Below, one piece after another: positions 11,757-27,497 of a stretch of DNA of 64,000 nt. Made by a program: the position numbers and the translations under genes. The DNA is taken from the NCBI GenBank assembly GCA_035582835.1, contig JAYKAV010000403.1, positions 43,499 through 107,498 of the forward strand. Direction: 5' to 3'. The number at the start of each line of letters is the position of its first letter. The first letter of the stretch is position 1. The stretch is from Phoebastria nigripes. Its lineage: Eukaryota; Chordata; Aves; Procellariiformes; Diomedeidae. A model generated the notes under the pieces. The model was not told the DNA's origin, searched no databases, and saw only the letters and a list, made by a program, of their open reading frames with translations.

Positions 11757-12712
11757 TGTCACGTCCNGCCTGTGNGGGAGAGGTGACTCAGATTCACAAA
11801 TTCCCTCAGTATGGATTAAGGTGAAACGACACTCAAGGTCTGTACATAGACAAAGACCTTTACTCTGTAACTAGGCTCACTGGTAAATAATTGGATAACA
11901 GAAAAGCTTGTTGCTCGCCACTGTTGTGGGAGTTTATGCCTTGCGTTACTTACTAGGAAAAGGTAAAAGAATAAAAGAAAGAGAGAAGAAGAGAGCAAGA
12001 GAAAGGAAAAGAGAGAAAAAGGGATCACTGGTCCAGGTTCCAGCGTTGGTCCAGCCAACGGGGGTCTCTGGTNTGCAGGAGCGCTCCTTCAAAAGTTCCC
12101 ACAAGTTCCCAAAAAAAGTCCCAAGGTCAAAAGACCGAAAGTCNAAAGTCCCCCCCATGGCACTTGCCTTCCCCTTTTATGCCCACTGTTCACTTCAGAC
12201 TGCCCCTCTGCTATGGTGGCAGTTTCGTAGTTCGCTTCTATTGGTTCCTGTATGCCTCATCTTCACTTATAATCACAGTGTCCTTTCTTTTTACTGCACA
12301 TATTCAGTGGGGAAGGGGCTTTGTTGGGTAGGGGGCTTTTNNTNCTGGTGGGTGGATTTTTTAGTATGCTAATTAGGATAGTTCACTCATAGTTCAAGTA
12401 GTTGTTTCTTTGGTTTTATCAGTAATTCTTGTTTTCTTAACACTTATATGGATACTCCCTTATTTGGCCTACTTATGGTGTCATCATATTTCTTCTCCCA
12501 AGGCCAGACCCAATTAACTCTCTACAGAGGAGCCTTCCTNGGATTCACCATCCCTCAGTCTTGTGAGTGTTTGAGACATTCCTCAGNCAGGCTCAGGGGA
12601 TCTCCACCCCCTGCTCCCTTATCAAGTTTTGTCTCCTCTCGTTGGAAAACAGTTCTTTGTTCCAGTGTGTTACATGTTGGCCTTGGTGTTAGCTGCCAGT
12701 TGGTCTCTTACA
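11757..12712 (-). mobile_element. 956-bp solo LTR with exact 5-bp target duplication, minus orientation
   Basis: The element runs from tgtcacgtcc to cttaca (TG...CA). It is bounded on both sides by the identical 5-mer cccac (11752-11756 and 12713-12717), which is strong evidence for an LTR insertion with 5-bp duplication, as in ERVL. In the minus orientation it has a CCAAT box (12244-12240), a TATA-like CATAAAAG (12181-12174), and downstream GC-richer sequence consistent with R/U5. Several Ns lie inside. No retroviral genes adjoin, so it is a solo LTR. It differs in sequence from the other LTR family in this window, and I cannot name it. Short open frames within it are not genes. Confidence 0.82.
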
Positions 12713-12820
12713 CCCACCATGCACTGGCAATAATGCACTGGAAAATTAAGTGACTTCCTTAAGTGACTCAATCGTTTAAATAATGACAGAAATTATTTAA
12801 TGGCAGAGCCGTTAGGGTAC

Positions 12821-12930
12821 AATAATTTTCACTTCTTATTTCACTGCATATGAAAGAGGTACATTATCACCATACAAGGGAATGACATTTGAAAATCCAT
12901 GGCTTTGTGATTGATCATATTCCTCACCTT
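12821..12930 (+). repeat. Diverged direct repeat, copy 1
   Basis: This copy shares collinear blocks with 13932-14040: aattttca, then cttatttcactgcatatg (18 bp, one mismatch to copy 2), then, 50-odd bp later, gctttgtgattgatcatattcctca (two mismatches). Weaker similarity seems to continue downstream for some 200 bp. Copies are about 1.1 kb apart in the same orientation. It may be an old tandem duplication or two copies of an unrecognised ancient repeat. Confidence 0.7.
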
Positions 12931-13931
12931 TACCTCCTTTCACCTTTAATCAAGACAATGTTATGTCACTCTATCATTTATATTTAGCACTTAATATTAA
13001 TTACAATTGTTCTTTTTTTAATAAGCTACTTTATAGTACTTCAAGCATACCAGAAACTAACATTTAAGAATATTATTCATTTCTTAGCTTATCCTAAAAT
13101 AAAACACATGATCCATACACAGTCATAATGAAAACTTGTATCTCAACAGATATGAATGCCATAAAGTCCAAACACAGAGTCACATATCTGTGAATTTTAT
13201 CCTTTTAGAGTAAGACCTTGTTTATATGTCATTTTTACGGATACCAGGTTACATTTATGCTAATGATGGAAATTCTGCCACAGCCGTTGGCAGAGATAAA
13301 AATAAAATCCCTCTCAGAATTAACGTACCAGCATTAGCATAGCATAGTCAAACAAAACATTCTAAACTCCTATTCAGAATTATGGCATTAAAAATCAACT
13401 TTCCAGAGTACACACTCATTCTGTTCAAAACTCCTACACCAGCTAAAAACTAAATCAAAACAAGAAATACGGTGGGTTTTAACCATAAAATACAGCTTCA
13501 GCATCAACTACCCCAATAACCAAACAGAGGTTCACACAGAAGTTGCAACTTACAAGTTTCATTTTTACCAGGCATTCTTTAAATATAATATAAAAATTCT
13601 ATTTAATCAGAAAAATGTATTGAAGAACATATTGGAAAATACGTTCTTAATTCTGAGGGTTGAGCTGCAATTTAACAAAAAAACATGTTAGAAACCACTT
13701 TGAACAAAGAAAAAGAAAGGACATTCAAAATATTATCTTGCCCATTTCTAATTTTTGTCATCAAAATTACAGGGTTGCCAAAATCTGAGTGTGAGTCTAT
13801 CAATACTGAATTTGGAGAAGGATGTTTCCAAGAACAGTATTCAAACCTTCCTTTAGGGAGTTGCAGTATAAAGCAAAACCATGTCTCCTAATGAACAGCT
13901 TAAGAGATGTTTAAAGCTGACATTTCAGATA

Positions 13932-14040
13932 AAATAAGAAATTTTCATTACGTCTTATTTCATTGCATATGTTGGTTGTGGGGGACTGCCTGTAAAAATA
14001 TACAGCTTTTTGACTGATCATATTCCTCAGTTGTACTTTG
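13932..14040 (+). repeat. Diverged direct repeat, copy 2
   Basis: Partner of 12821-12930. The matching blocks are cttatttcattgcatatg and gctttttgactgatcatattcctca, in the same order and at similar spacing (slightly shorter here). The following tcagttgtactttgatcac is itself echoed at about 14341-14359 as tcagttgtactttgctcac, though that short match alone could be chance. Confidence 0.7.
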
Positions 14041-17000
14041 ATCACCAGTAAGTAGAAAGATAACATGTATTGGATGATGGTTGATTATATATAGCATTGT
14101 ATATATACAATATTGTATATATGTTTTTTCCCAATAGTCTAACTCACAACATTCCATGAAAATCCAAACACACAGAAAAACTATTCTAAGCAGAAAAAAC
14201 ATGAGAAAATATAGCAAATTTTCTTTCTCGCCTCTTTCTTCTAACAACAGCTCAAGAAACCTATGAGGAAAAAAATTAACATACTGTTGAATACACTCCA
14301 AACAAATTAGGACAAAAATTATAATTAAAAAAAAAAATATCAGTTGTACTTTGCTCACTGTGTTACTCTGAAGTTATCTTTGAGAAGCTACAACATTAAA
14401 ATGGATCAGTGAGCCACAGCAAGCAAAAGAATGAGCTGATTCCATGTATGAAAATGTCAGAGGTGGAAAACAGTGAAATGTCTGATACAGAAATGTGGAT
14501 TTGTCACACAATGGGAATGAGAGGAATTACAGGGAGTTGAAATATTTTTAATAAGTACTAAGCTTATTTCTGAATATGCTATGAAAAATTTGAAGAGAGC
14601 TAAGATATCCAAAAGCAAAAGAAAACATTTCATTTTAATTTAAGAAAACTGTTGACCAGAAAGAAACTTGCACTTAATGAAAAAGCCATAAATGTTCTTT
14701 TTTGACCTGGCCTTCTTCCAAATCTTTGGTTTAGCCACTAAACTGAACAATCCATTGTTTGCTCAGTTCTACACATGATTTTACATCATGGAAAATATCC
14801 AGACACATACGGAGTGTTGATGTACAGGTGTAGCATGAGTGATAAAGGAACAACATAGAGCTATAAAAATTGGGGGTGAGGGATGGGGGGTGTTTGGTTT
14901 TTTTTAACAAGAACAGAAGCTCCAACAATATTTATTAATTACCAGCACTCTTGCAAATTTCTTGGCAAGTTACTTTTGTTTTTCATTATGCTTTGCTCTC
15001 TCTTCTCCTGCAATTATTCAGTCCATAAACTTGTGGGGTCTGAAGACTATACAGATATGCTGCAAGTCAAAAGACCACAATCCATTCCTTTCCCACAAAA
15101 AGAGAATATAGGCAACAAAAAACCCCACCACAAAACAAAACAAAATAATATAGAATATAAAAGACAAAAACACAAAGAAGAATTTCATAGCTTATGACAA
15201 CAACCGAACTTTAGATCAACATAGAAATAACTAGATTAACACGAATCAGTGGAGCAATTAAACCATTGATTTTCTCCTAGATCAAAGTTGACAGGCCACA
15301 GCACACATCCTTGTAAACCACCTTTTTTCCCTTACAGTAAATACTTGGGGATTAGATTCTCATAAATTAAAAAAAAATAAAACAATTATTATGGCATAGC
15401 AAAATGCTAATGGTTTATCGTACCCATTTATTTGGTTTCCCTTTGGAACTGCAGCATTTCCTGAAAACCAGGACACCACAAGAAACTAGCACAAGACATA
15501 TCTTAGATGAAGTAGTAACTAATGACTACATGTTATGCAAACCCCTATGCCAAATGAAATGGCAGTACTTGAAAAGGGAAAAGCATACACAGGATATCAC
15601 TTTTCAATTAAGTAAAATTTGGATTGATGCAGCAAAGAGCCATATAATCTTCTAAGTAGTTTTTAAGATACCAGTAGAACTGGCTTGGCTTTTGGATCAC
15701 TAAACCCTACAAAAGAAGCATGTTAATGATGGTTGCCATAGAACTTGCGTTTACATACGCTTACTTTCATTTCTACATATTTTGTTCTGCACAACNTAAT
15801 TCTCAGAATACCAGCAAAGATAAGAGCTTCCCTAGTAAGAATACATGTGTGTGTTTGTACNTACATAGAAAAAAGCAAGACACAGATGCAAGTCATGCAT
15901 ACCACAAATAAATTGTGACTCTACTGTGGATACATCACAAGCTATATATTTATATCCATCTCCAGTATATGTTATCTATGGAAGACTAGCCCATATGGTA
16001 CTCACAGAATTTATAGACATGACAAGATTCTCTTGGAGATAGTTGATAAATACAACACTATTAACCCAGACACTTTGTTTCACTTACCAGGAAAAGATTG
16101 GCTATGAAAGAACTCACGAAAACGGTCTTCTTTCCTTTAAGTTTGCTACTAGAGGACAGCACCGGGCCAGTGACTGTTCCTCTGACTCTGTGAGTACAAG
16201 AGCTTTCTTTTACCCCTGCTTTGTAAGATGAAAATATTCCTGTGATATCCATTAAATCTAAAATCATGGAAAGAACCAGACAGGCCAGATATCAGCTCTA
16301 TAAGCTGCAGATCTTGATTGTCTGAAACAAAATGGAAAACTGCAAAAAATTTTTTAGTTTGATAGATATCAGTAAGTTTCATAGATTGGGTGTTAGGTTG
16401 ACACAATGAATGTTCTCCTATTTAAAATATTTATCATGAAAGAACTGATTGATCACACAGCCAAGAAGAAGAGATGCTCTTGCCGTGTTGCATTACAACA
16501 CTTAGGACTTACATAGGTTGTCAGGGGTTGGCCAGTGCTATGTGCTTGTGAAAGGCATAGGGTGAATCCCAAGTTATTAGGGTTGCTAAAGGCTGTAGTG
16601 AACAAGANCTTGAGCTGTTTTGAAAAGCAACGTGTAACTCAAGGTCAAGTACACTGAGTCGCTGTTTACCAAGAGTCTCTGGTAAACAGTCTTCTCTGCT
16701 TTCCAAGAGGAATGCGTGCACTCACTCAACAGTACAATACCAACATGTCAACAGTATGAAATGAAACATGTAATGTATATTCAAGGGAAATGAGACTTTT
16801 TTGCCCCCTATTTGTCTTTTTAGAAATTAAGGTCCTTTCTGAGTAGAAATGTTTTCAAATTACAGTTGAAAATTCACCTCTTTCTATTATTTGTTGTTTA
16901 AATTGTGTTGTATAGTGAGATATAGGAATAATCAAAGATAAAAAAAATTAAAAAGTTTTGTTGAAAATACTATTCAGTGAAAGGAACTTTACTTTCCATG

Positions 17001-20000
17001 TTTCACCCTTTGTTAAAATGTATGAAATACAAGCTCCTAGAAGGTTTCATTAGGACTGGAACTCAACTCTACTCAGTACTCTGAAGTTCAGAAATGAAAC
17101 ACCATTTGTATCAAGCTTTTCATTTGCTTACCCCAATTGTTCAGTACCCTTTTCTACATGACTTTTTACAGAACATTAAAACTCTATTAGCAAACTCATC
17201 AATAATATTTCTGTCCATGGACGACCTTGGCAATCTTTTGCAGGGAAAACTAGACAAAAAGTTTGTACTCATGCAAGCTAGATATAATTTCAAATAAGGT
17301 TCTGTTGTAATTCAAAAACTATAGGGAATTCTCCTCACATAATGTGTCATTTAAAAGGCCAGATTTAATTCAAAGGTATGCATTGGCTCTGACATAAACA
17401 GCAGATCTAACAAATTATATTGACTCTTAGGAGAGAATTTCACCTGTAGATANAAAAGTCTGCCAATGAACTTCCTAAAGATGCTCAAAGCAAGTAGTAT
17501 TATGGTGCCTAAGGCCACCAAATAAACTGGAAGAATAAAAAATTCATCCACAGTTCTGGAAACGTACAACTGGCGCTGGCCCAAGCAATACAAAAGATAA
17601 GAAAAAAATTCTCTTCAACTTCTAGTGCTGATATCATGGAGTATATAAACCCACACCAGACAAGGACAGTAGTTTTTATATTTTATTAAGACTGAAAGAC
17701 CAGCCTTGGCATAGAGTGTATCAGCTTATGCTCACAGTACCCTCATGTAGGGAGCTGCCATATTTTGCTTAATACTAAAGAAGACACTAAGGAGAAGCAC
17801 TGAGGACTGAGCAATGAGTGAGGGTCTGGTGTTCTAGGCTTTATCTCTTTGGAGCCTGCAAGTGGTAAAAGAAAGGGAGAAGAGGAGATAAGGTAAAAAA
17901 ATCAAGTGGTGCTTTTGCAGAAAATTCTATTTCCCAGTAATTATGAACATGTTCCACCAGAGAAAAATATCTCCTGAAGCAATTTGACTCATGGTCTCTA
18001 CTGCTTGGTCCTTTTTCCCCTCCCTGTCTCCTCTCCATCCTGAGTCCAGTGTAGAGCTACATTACACCTCAAAGTTCAGCTGAATAGTCTACTTTTAGAG
18101 CTTTTCAACGATATTTACCCTACAAAATTACCGTCAAGCCATTGTTTCCACTGTGATGCAGAATCAATCCAAACCACTCAATCACAGCACTCTCTCCCCT
18201 TATCACAGATTTCTTAGAAGCATCTTATATGAATTTTTTTTTTTTTTATACATGAACTGTCCTAATGTGGTCCACAGGGGTTGTTGTGACAGACCAATGG
18301 AGTACAGCACACAGGTGCAAGTCGCAATTACCTGCAACAAGGAGGCACTTCCTCCACTGAATGCTCTCCCTGGCTCTGCAGAATCACCATTAGATGTGAA
18401 ATTCATCTTGGGTGTCATATTGCATGGAGGTGTATGATGGGTTACAGAAGATCAACTGTTATATGCAGCTTATTTGTACTGGAAGGGTGCCTACCTTCTA
18501 CAATAATTTCCTATGAAAATGAACTCAGGCTGGGGCAGTGTTCATTCTTCCAGTGCCACCTTTATGGACAATGATTGTGAGGTTAAAAAAAAATTAAAAT
18601 CCAGCCATCTCTACCCTGTATATTTTACTAGCCATGACAAGTCTTCTCTTGTGGCCCATTTGAAATGCGTGGAGTTAAGGAATCTACCATCAGTTATGAA
18701 GAGTAAGCAATATGTGAAGCGAATGTCAAAATTATGAGATTTTAATTTTATACTGAAAAGCTGCTTCTGCAGCCACCTACTACCAAACCAAAGTATCTTT
18801 TAAGTCAGCAACTTTTCTTCAAAAGTTTCACATAAGAGAAAGAGAAACTGAAAAATCCACTGAGGTCTCTTCATGAAAAGTGAGGTAAAAAAAAGCTAAA
18901 ACTTGTTTCTCATATTCAAAATCTGTGGCAAATGACCTCAAGTGTTTTCCTAACAACAATCTGAGAGTTGCGAAAAGAAGAAAAGATGGTGAAAAAACCT
19001 TTTGGTTAAGCTCTCATGCATTTTTTACATAATCTCAAACAGAAATAGCAATCCTGGAGTATTACAGGTGTGTAAATGACTTCTGTACATTGCAATAAAA
19101 AGTAGAGAATACTGTGATTTTCAAGCTGGTGCTATATTTATCTTCTTTCCGTTCTTTTAATCTTTTCAGAGAAGATTGTCAAATGCAATATTATTCATTC
19201 CCTGAAGCCAGGCTATATAATATTTGCTTCTTCGGTAAAAAAGAATTTATATGTTTTCATACATTTCTAGAAAGTCTTAATACGCAACGCCATTTAAGCA
19301 ATCACCTTGTGCATAACATGGCTTGTGCAGGAATTCAAGCCTTTCCCCAGTGTAACTCTGGCAGCCCTGGCTCCCTGGGTTGAGGGAGCCTGTACTTCCT
19401 CCGCATCTCTCCTGAGCACGCTGCCTTCCCCACTGAGTCCTTTGTACGAGGGCATTTGGGATGTCCTCTGGAAGGCAGCTGTGGCTGACTTTCACATTTC
19501 CAGAAAGGGGATTATTTCTTGCCTAGAACCAGATTGTGCATCATCTGTACCCTCTGCTGAGTGTAATGAGATGTGAGTTCAGTAAGATTTTCACTCAAAA
19601 AGGATAAAGCACATTCATATTAATGTATGTTACAGTAACACAAATTAAGTTAAAGCTACCAAAAATTACTAGACTTGTCAAAATGAGCTTTCTTCCTCTA
19701 CAATGAAGCAGATTCAATAGATATCAGCAATTTGTAAATTGACAGTTTACCATGAAATCAAAGAATAATTTCCTTCTAAAGGCAAAATCCAAACATTAGA
19801 CTAACAAATAAGAATTTTACCATTAATTTCAGCACATTTACTGAGAAGTTTTATGCAGGTGATGCAATTCCAGTGTCCCAGGTCAGAATACCCTGACATT
19901 GACCTATTTATAAAAACAGGTGAAAAACATCATAAAACATTAAAATATTTTGAAGAAGAAAAAAAAGAAAAAGATCAAAAAAAATGGGTAACTGGACATA

Positions 20001-23000
20001 CATTCTGGCTGAATACAAATATATATCTTGAGTGACTAAATCAGCTCCGGCAGCTTTCTCTGCCTGAATTCCCTTCCCTCTCACTTCAGGGCCAGGTTTG
20101 TACTGAATATTTCTGTTATAAGAGTTTGAACTTTTCTCAAGTATCTGAGCAGAAGGAACTAAATTCTCTACTAAATGTAAAGCTTTGCATGATACATAGC
20201 TAAGGATTCAAAGAAAACACTGGCTTATTTTAAAAATAAAAAAGTTGGCCTGCACACCCAAACACTAGGATGTTTGAGTTGTTTTCTCTCTGATCTGCAA
20301 AGCTAGGACGGAATTCTAATGAGAAAGGGTTTCTCTGCTGAGACTTTCAAAGCTTCTTATTTACAGGAGCATGGAAGCAAAGTTGTTCAAAGGATTGCAG
20401 TACCTTCACCTATGGTCTTTGCCATAAACACTAGGTGAGAAGGAATACAAATATATGAGGAGAAAGGGAAAGAAAAAGTTTACCACCAGGCAAAGCAAGC
20501 TTTATTATATTTAAAAAAAAAAAAAAAATTCTGTTCAGCTCAATTTGGTAAATCAATTTCCTGAGTACTGTGTATTTTGATTTTGCTTTCTTTTAAAAAC
20601 TAAATATAATTTTAATACCACTTCAAGTATGACTGAATGTGTATCCNATTTACCTTAAACATGAGAAGAAAAGCTTGTGAAATCTGATCCCAAACAGGCA
20701 ACCCACAAAGATCGCTGGGGCTGTAATGGCTCTTTCTTCTTCCTGGACTAATATCGCATTGAATTGCCAGACCATGAAAAAAATATATAGATCAACTAAA
20801 TAATCAACTATTCTAGAAATTTCTGTTTAATTTGAATTTAGAGTTATGATTCACTTATTTTCATTTATCTTTCACTGTCGGTTTTTCAGGTGGTGCCCTG
20901 GGATGCCAAAATCAGTATGATATGGCTGAGTAAGGTATATGTCCATGCTTATACTCTGTGTTTTGTACCTGGAGTACAAGATTCCTTTTCTTTAAAATTA
21001 CAGATGTACAAAATTCAGACTACTGGCAACAGTGTGTCTGACGAGTCGCGCTCTTGATCCACTATTATATGACAGTGAGCCATCAGCTGGAAAAGCAAAT
21101 CAATAATGCTTGAAGTGCTCTTTAAGGTTAGTAGACCACAGCTTATTTCTGACAGGATTTTTAAAAGGTGTTTTCATGAAGATAAGTGTCAGAAGTCTCA
21201 AAAATAAAATTATCATTAGGGATTATTCTGTACACCACTCATAAGTATTTTACCTTTTTATTAAGGCAAAATTGCAGGCATTTTTTTCTAGCCTGCAAAT
21301 AACCTNATGCATGGTCAAAGTCAATTTTTATAAAGCACAAGAGATGACCACTCTAAACTCCGTTTTGGTCACATAGGACAGTCTGTCACTAAAGTTGTAT
21401 AAAGAATTATTGTACAAGAAGGTGAAAAAAAAATTCAAAACTTATTTAATCAATAAATTAGTTAATTTAATATTAATAACAATCTTTCTCTGGCTGTGAT
21501 ATGACTCCACTATTTTTCACATTTTTCAATTAAATGTGCAAAATAAGAAGATACCAGATTTGGAATTTAAATTATTTTTGCTATCAAAACATAACTTACC
21601 CTCTCACAACCAACTGATAAGACTTTTTTATACCTTTTTTTTTTTTTCTATCTCTGACAATATTTCCAAGACCTCTCACATTTCCAATAAATCCACAGTT
21701 GCTTCTTGACCTTCACTTCCACAGATATTAGTGACACCTGAGGGAAATGAGCCTTGCAGAATAGGGCCCCAGAAGCTCAGATCGTAGTAAAGTAAGTTAT
21801 CTGTAGTATTCTACTGATATAGAAGCTTTTAATTAATTAATTTTTAAAAGGAAATAGTGAAAAGTTTCTCTTTTGTTGGTTGAAAATCCTCATATAACAT
21901 AAGCTATGTAAATCACAGCTATGTAAGTGAAGAGCAAAGAAGCCTGCAGAGCTAATCCACCTCCATGCAGATTCCCTTATCATGTGTACAGCTTCTTTCT
22001 ATAACACACTGTATGAAAGCAAGATGAAGGAAAACACATGTACAATAAAATAAGTCTTTGGGTTTATTAAACTCTGCTATAACCATTGAATATTACCATG
22101 CTGCATAAAAGCAGTTCTAATATTGACATCAAAAATCCTCACGCAGACTGCCTCTCTCTTCCCTCTTTGCTCTTTCCACTTGAGTACATTATTTCTGCAA
22201 AGAGGCAATTATTTTATTGTGTTGACTGTAAACCATGATCCAGGAATACTATTCAGCACCTTCCAAAAGGACAGTCTGTGAGGAGGAGGCTATCCCAAAA
22301 TATCTGAAAGCTCCAGAATTGCTCTAACATGCTTCTCCACCACTACATGCCATCTGCTGGGAAGTAGCTAAACATTCAATTTTTTCCCATGCAATTTAAG
22401 GCTTTCTCATATCCATTCCTTTCTGTTTATTTCAAACCTGTTATTCAAATTTTAATTATATTCAATTATCTTCTAGGTTTTTCTGTGCATGGTCTATTTC
22501 TCTGCTTATGTAATTACCGTGNCCAGAATATCCGTAATATTATATAAGATTTTAGTTTAACCTTTTAAGTCCCAGTGGAAAATACAGATGTGGCCTTCCA
22601 TTCCCCTAGAGGACCCTGGCCATGTGTCTAGCTCAGCAATTCTACAGCTACAAACACAGCACATGAATAAGTGTTGTAAATCAAGTCATTTTGTTGAGAA
22701 GAAACCGCTGACCCCTTCTGGTTTGTATGCCACTCTTCTCCTTGAGTTTGGCCACAGTAAGATTGTGTTTGCTGTCTTTTAGCTTTGTTACAATAGACAC
22801 AATAAAACTGTGAACCCTGCACTGCAAAAAACCAATTTAGACATGACATGCTTTCTCTATCCTGAATGCCCCAGGCTTGGGTCAGATGGGAAATGTTATT
22901 TTTGAGAATCTGGCAAAATGTATTTTGTTTGTTTGTTCTACAAAGGTAAAGAATCAATAACAACAAGAATGAAAAAGGTCAGACTAGGCTCCTTCATGTC

Positions 23001-24866
23001 ATCATGCCAACAGGAAGGTCAGCATACCAAAAGTCTCGAGAAAATTAAGAAAGCAGATCTCAACTTGTGGAATAGAAGGCAAAAAAATCATACACGGAGC
23101 TGATGTGAAAAGCGCTAAAGACAGTGCAATGATTCCCTCCTGACTTTGGTTTGAGCCTAAATATCATTGTAGAGACAGGAAAATCATGGGGCGTGGGTGG
23201 GTTGTTTTTTGGTTTTTTGTTTCTTTTGTTTTTTTACAGTCATGCATTTGCACACATGCACATACGTACAGTTAAAAAGCAAATATATGACAGGCCTCTG
23301 ATCCTGTTGAAAAGCAAAGACATAAGCATAAACAGATTCCCATAGGACACATACACGTAAACGTTAATGAAAACCCTGCTGTGCCTAGCATACACTACCA
23401 GAGATGCTGTAAGTGAATGTTTCCTGATTGTATAAAGACTGTACCTTATTACAGTGCAAAAACATCCACCATGCAAGTGACAGCTCTATAAAGGATTAGC
23501 ATCTTGGGTTTTCAACTTCTCTAATTCAATCTTTAAATAATTTGTATTTGTATTGTATATTGAGCTTCAACTGTGTATTTCAAACTTCTACGAGAAAAGC
23601 CTCCTCTGAATGATCCATCTTCATAAACAATAATTTTCTGCAAAATACACAGGAATATTACTATGCTGAAGCTGTAAGTATGTGAAAGTAGTCAGAGCAC
23701 ATGGTGCAACTGTTTTCCCAACAGAGCTTCTTGCTGAAGCAGTGCTGTAAAACAAATAGTTGCTATATAGTAATAAACCCAAGTTACTTTCTGAACTGTT
23801 TCACTGCAAAGGTATTTTAATGCAAGACTGGTTATAAAACAGCATTAACATGCAGATTTGTAGAGTAATAGACTAAAACCAATGTAAATTTCAGCAATTT
23901 TAACATTTTAAGAGATATAAGATCCTTCATACAACAGCTTTCCAACTCCCTATTGAAACAATTTCCTTCCTTGCAATGACAACTCTGTGGAATATTTCCA
24001 GTTATGTTTACATAATGTCTATTTTCAGGTTATTATAAAATATGTGGACTTAAGAGTAAGCAGAAATATTTTTACGTTATATGAAGACAGGTTGATACCA
24101 TCTTTATGAATATAACAAGGAGTTTTCATCTTCCTTAAAAAAATAAATCCTGCTATTTTTATTTGCTGAATACCTTCATGAATCTGACTGTGAAATGAAG
24201 TGTCTAAATTGCTGTAGCCCCAAAATGGGAAAGAATCCCAGAAATGTGGTTTAACTAGACCCCACTGTATGAATTAATACACCTAAGCACAACTTGGCAA
24301 CAAATTGCAAGAGAGACCAGCATNCTCTTTGTTATTCAAGATGATATGGGAATGTTGACCTCCCATCTCCTACCAGGGCATCCTAATGCATCTACCATTG
24401 TCCTTTGGAGAATAATCACATGCATAGCGATGGGGACAATGAAACACTTAGAAAAAGCACAAGGGAATCACTAGCGTTCANGTGCCTGGATGAGTTTTTA
24501 AGGGTACATCTGCCTTTGATTTTTATTAAAGTGCAGTTCTGAAGTAGGTCCCAAGTTGTATCCAGTTTCCATTCTTTGATTTACACCACAGAGCAATTTC
24601 TGAATGCAAAACCTGCATTTTTCAGATGAAACNAGATCAAAAGATGATCTCCATCCAAAGTGCACTTTCCATGCTCCAACTGATAATGGGCATCCAGACC
24701 ATGGCAGGAAATTAAAGTTTGCCCAAATAACTTCCCCAAAACTCATAGAGTGTTGATATGTAGTGTCAGTAATGATGGCCTCATGTCACACTGTTTCGTA
24801 CCAGGGATAAAGACCACATCCTGTCTTGATGGAAGCCACGATCCACCCAGTTTTTATCTCTCTCTC

Positions 24867-24881
24867 NNNNNNNNNNNNNNN
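24867..24881. other. Assembly gap or masked low-complexity run (15 N)
   Basis: Fifteen consecutive Ns between a tctctctc run and a T run. The flanks suggest a simple repeat that the assembly could not resolve. It lies inside the 16-kb intron and touches no exon. Confidence 0.9.
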
Positions 24882-25419
24882 TTTTTTTTAAGGAAAACTC
24901 TGTTCCTATTTTAGCCTATGTCCACAATAAGATGACTTAAATAGAGCGAGTACCCTGTGAAGGTGTCAAAGGTTTTCTTTACTTTGCTGGCCTTAACACT
25001 TGAACTGAACTTGGAAAAGGAATAGTGACAGTCGTTCATTTGTTGTCTCAACTCATTTTTATGGCAAGAGCCTTTACAATAAACCAGGGAGACTACAGGC
25101 TTCACTGGATATAATCTGACATAATTTATATAAAATGATTATATACATCAGAGACTCAATAACTTACCAATGAATTAAAGAAGGAAAGTTCTTACTCAAA
25201 ACCAAATAAATTAAGGAAACAAAAACTCAAGCATTTCTTGGATTTATCTGCAATAATTTAGTGTGAGAATGCTGCACTAATGACTTTCTGTATGAGTAGA
25301 AAATGGTATTGAAGTTATAAGAGTGAAAACAATGTATTTGTAACTGATTTTATGAACAGTGACATTATGATGAAAACAGTAAAACCGTGATGTATTTAAA
25401 AACAAGCAAGAACATCCTA

Positions 25420-27282
<1,863 letters not shown>

Positions 27283-27497
27283 GAATCATAGAATCACAGA
27301 ATATCTGGAGTTGGAAGGGACCCATAAGGATCATCGAATCCAACTCCCCGCTCCTTGCAGGACTACCTAAAACTAAACCAAATGACTAAGAGCGTCATCC
27401 AGATGCTCCTTGAACTCTGACAGGCTTGGTGCCGTCACCACTTCCCTGGGGAGGCTGTTCCAGTGACCAACCACCCTTCCAGTGAAGAAGCCCCTTT
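27283..27497 (-). mobile_element. CR1 LINE 3' fragment, minus strand
   Basis: About 215 bp with a CR1 3' end in reverse: atcatagaatcacagaatat, then ggagttggaagggacccata, atcgaatccaactcc, and further in the segment encoding the C-terminal tail (caggcttggtgccgtcacca, ctggggaggctgttccagtg). It is heavily 5'-truncated. Its right edge is where similarity stops, near ccagtgaagaagcccc. Confidence 0.9.

Noticed and set aside
11386..12372. Several overlapping open frames of 80-160 codons on both strands
   Set aside because: They fall in the CR1 piece and the 956-bp solo LTR. The lysine/arginine-rich parts come from a simple purine-rich stretch, not from a gene.
13960..14358. 132-codon minus-strand frame rich in F, L and I
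   Set aside because: Such hydrophobic composition is what AT-rich DNA gives by chance. It overlaps the duplicated segment and has no domain or splice support.
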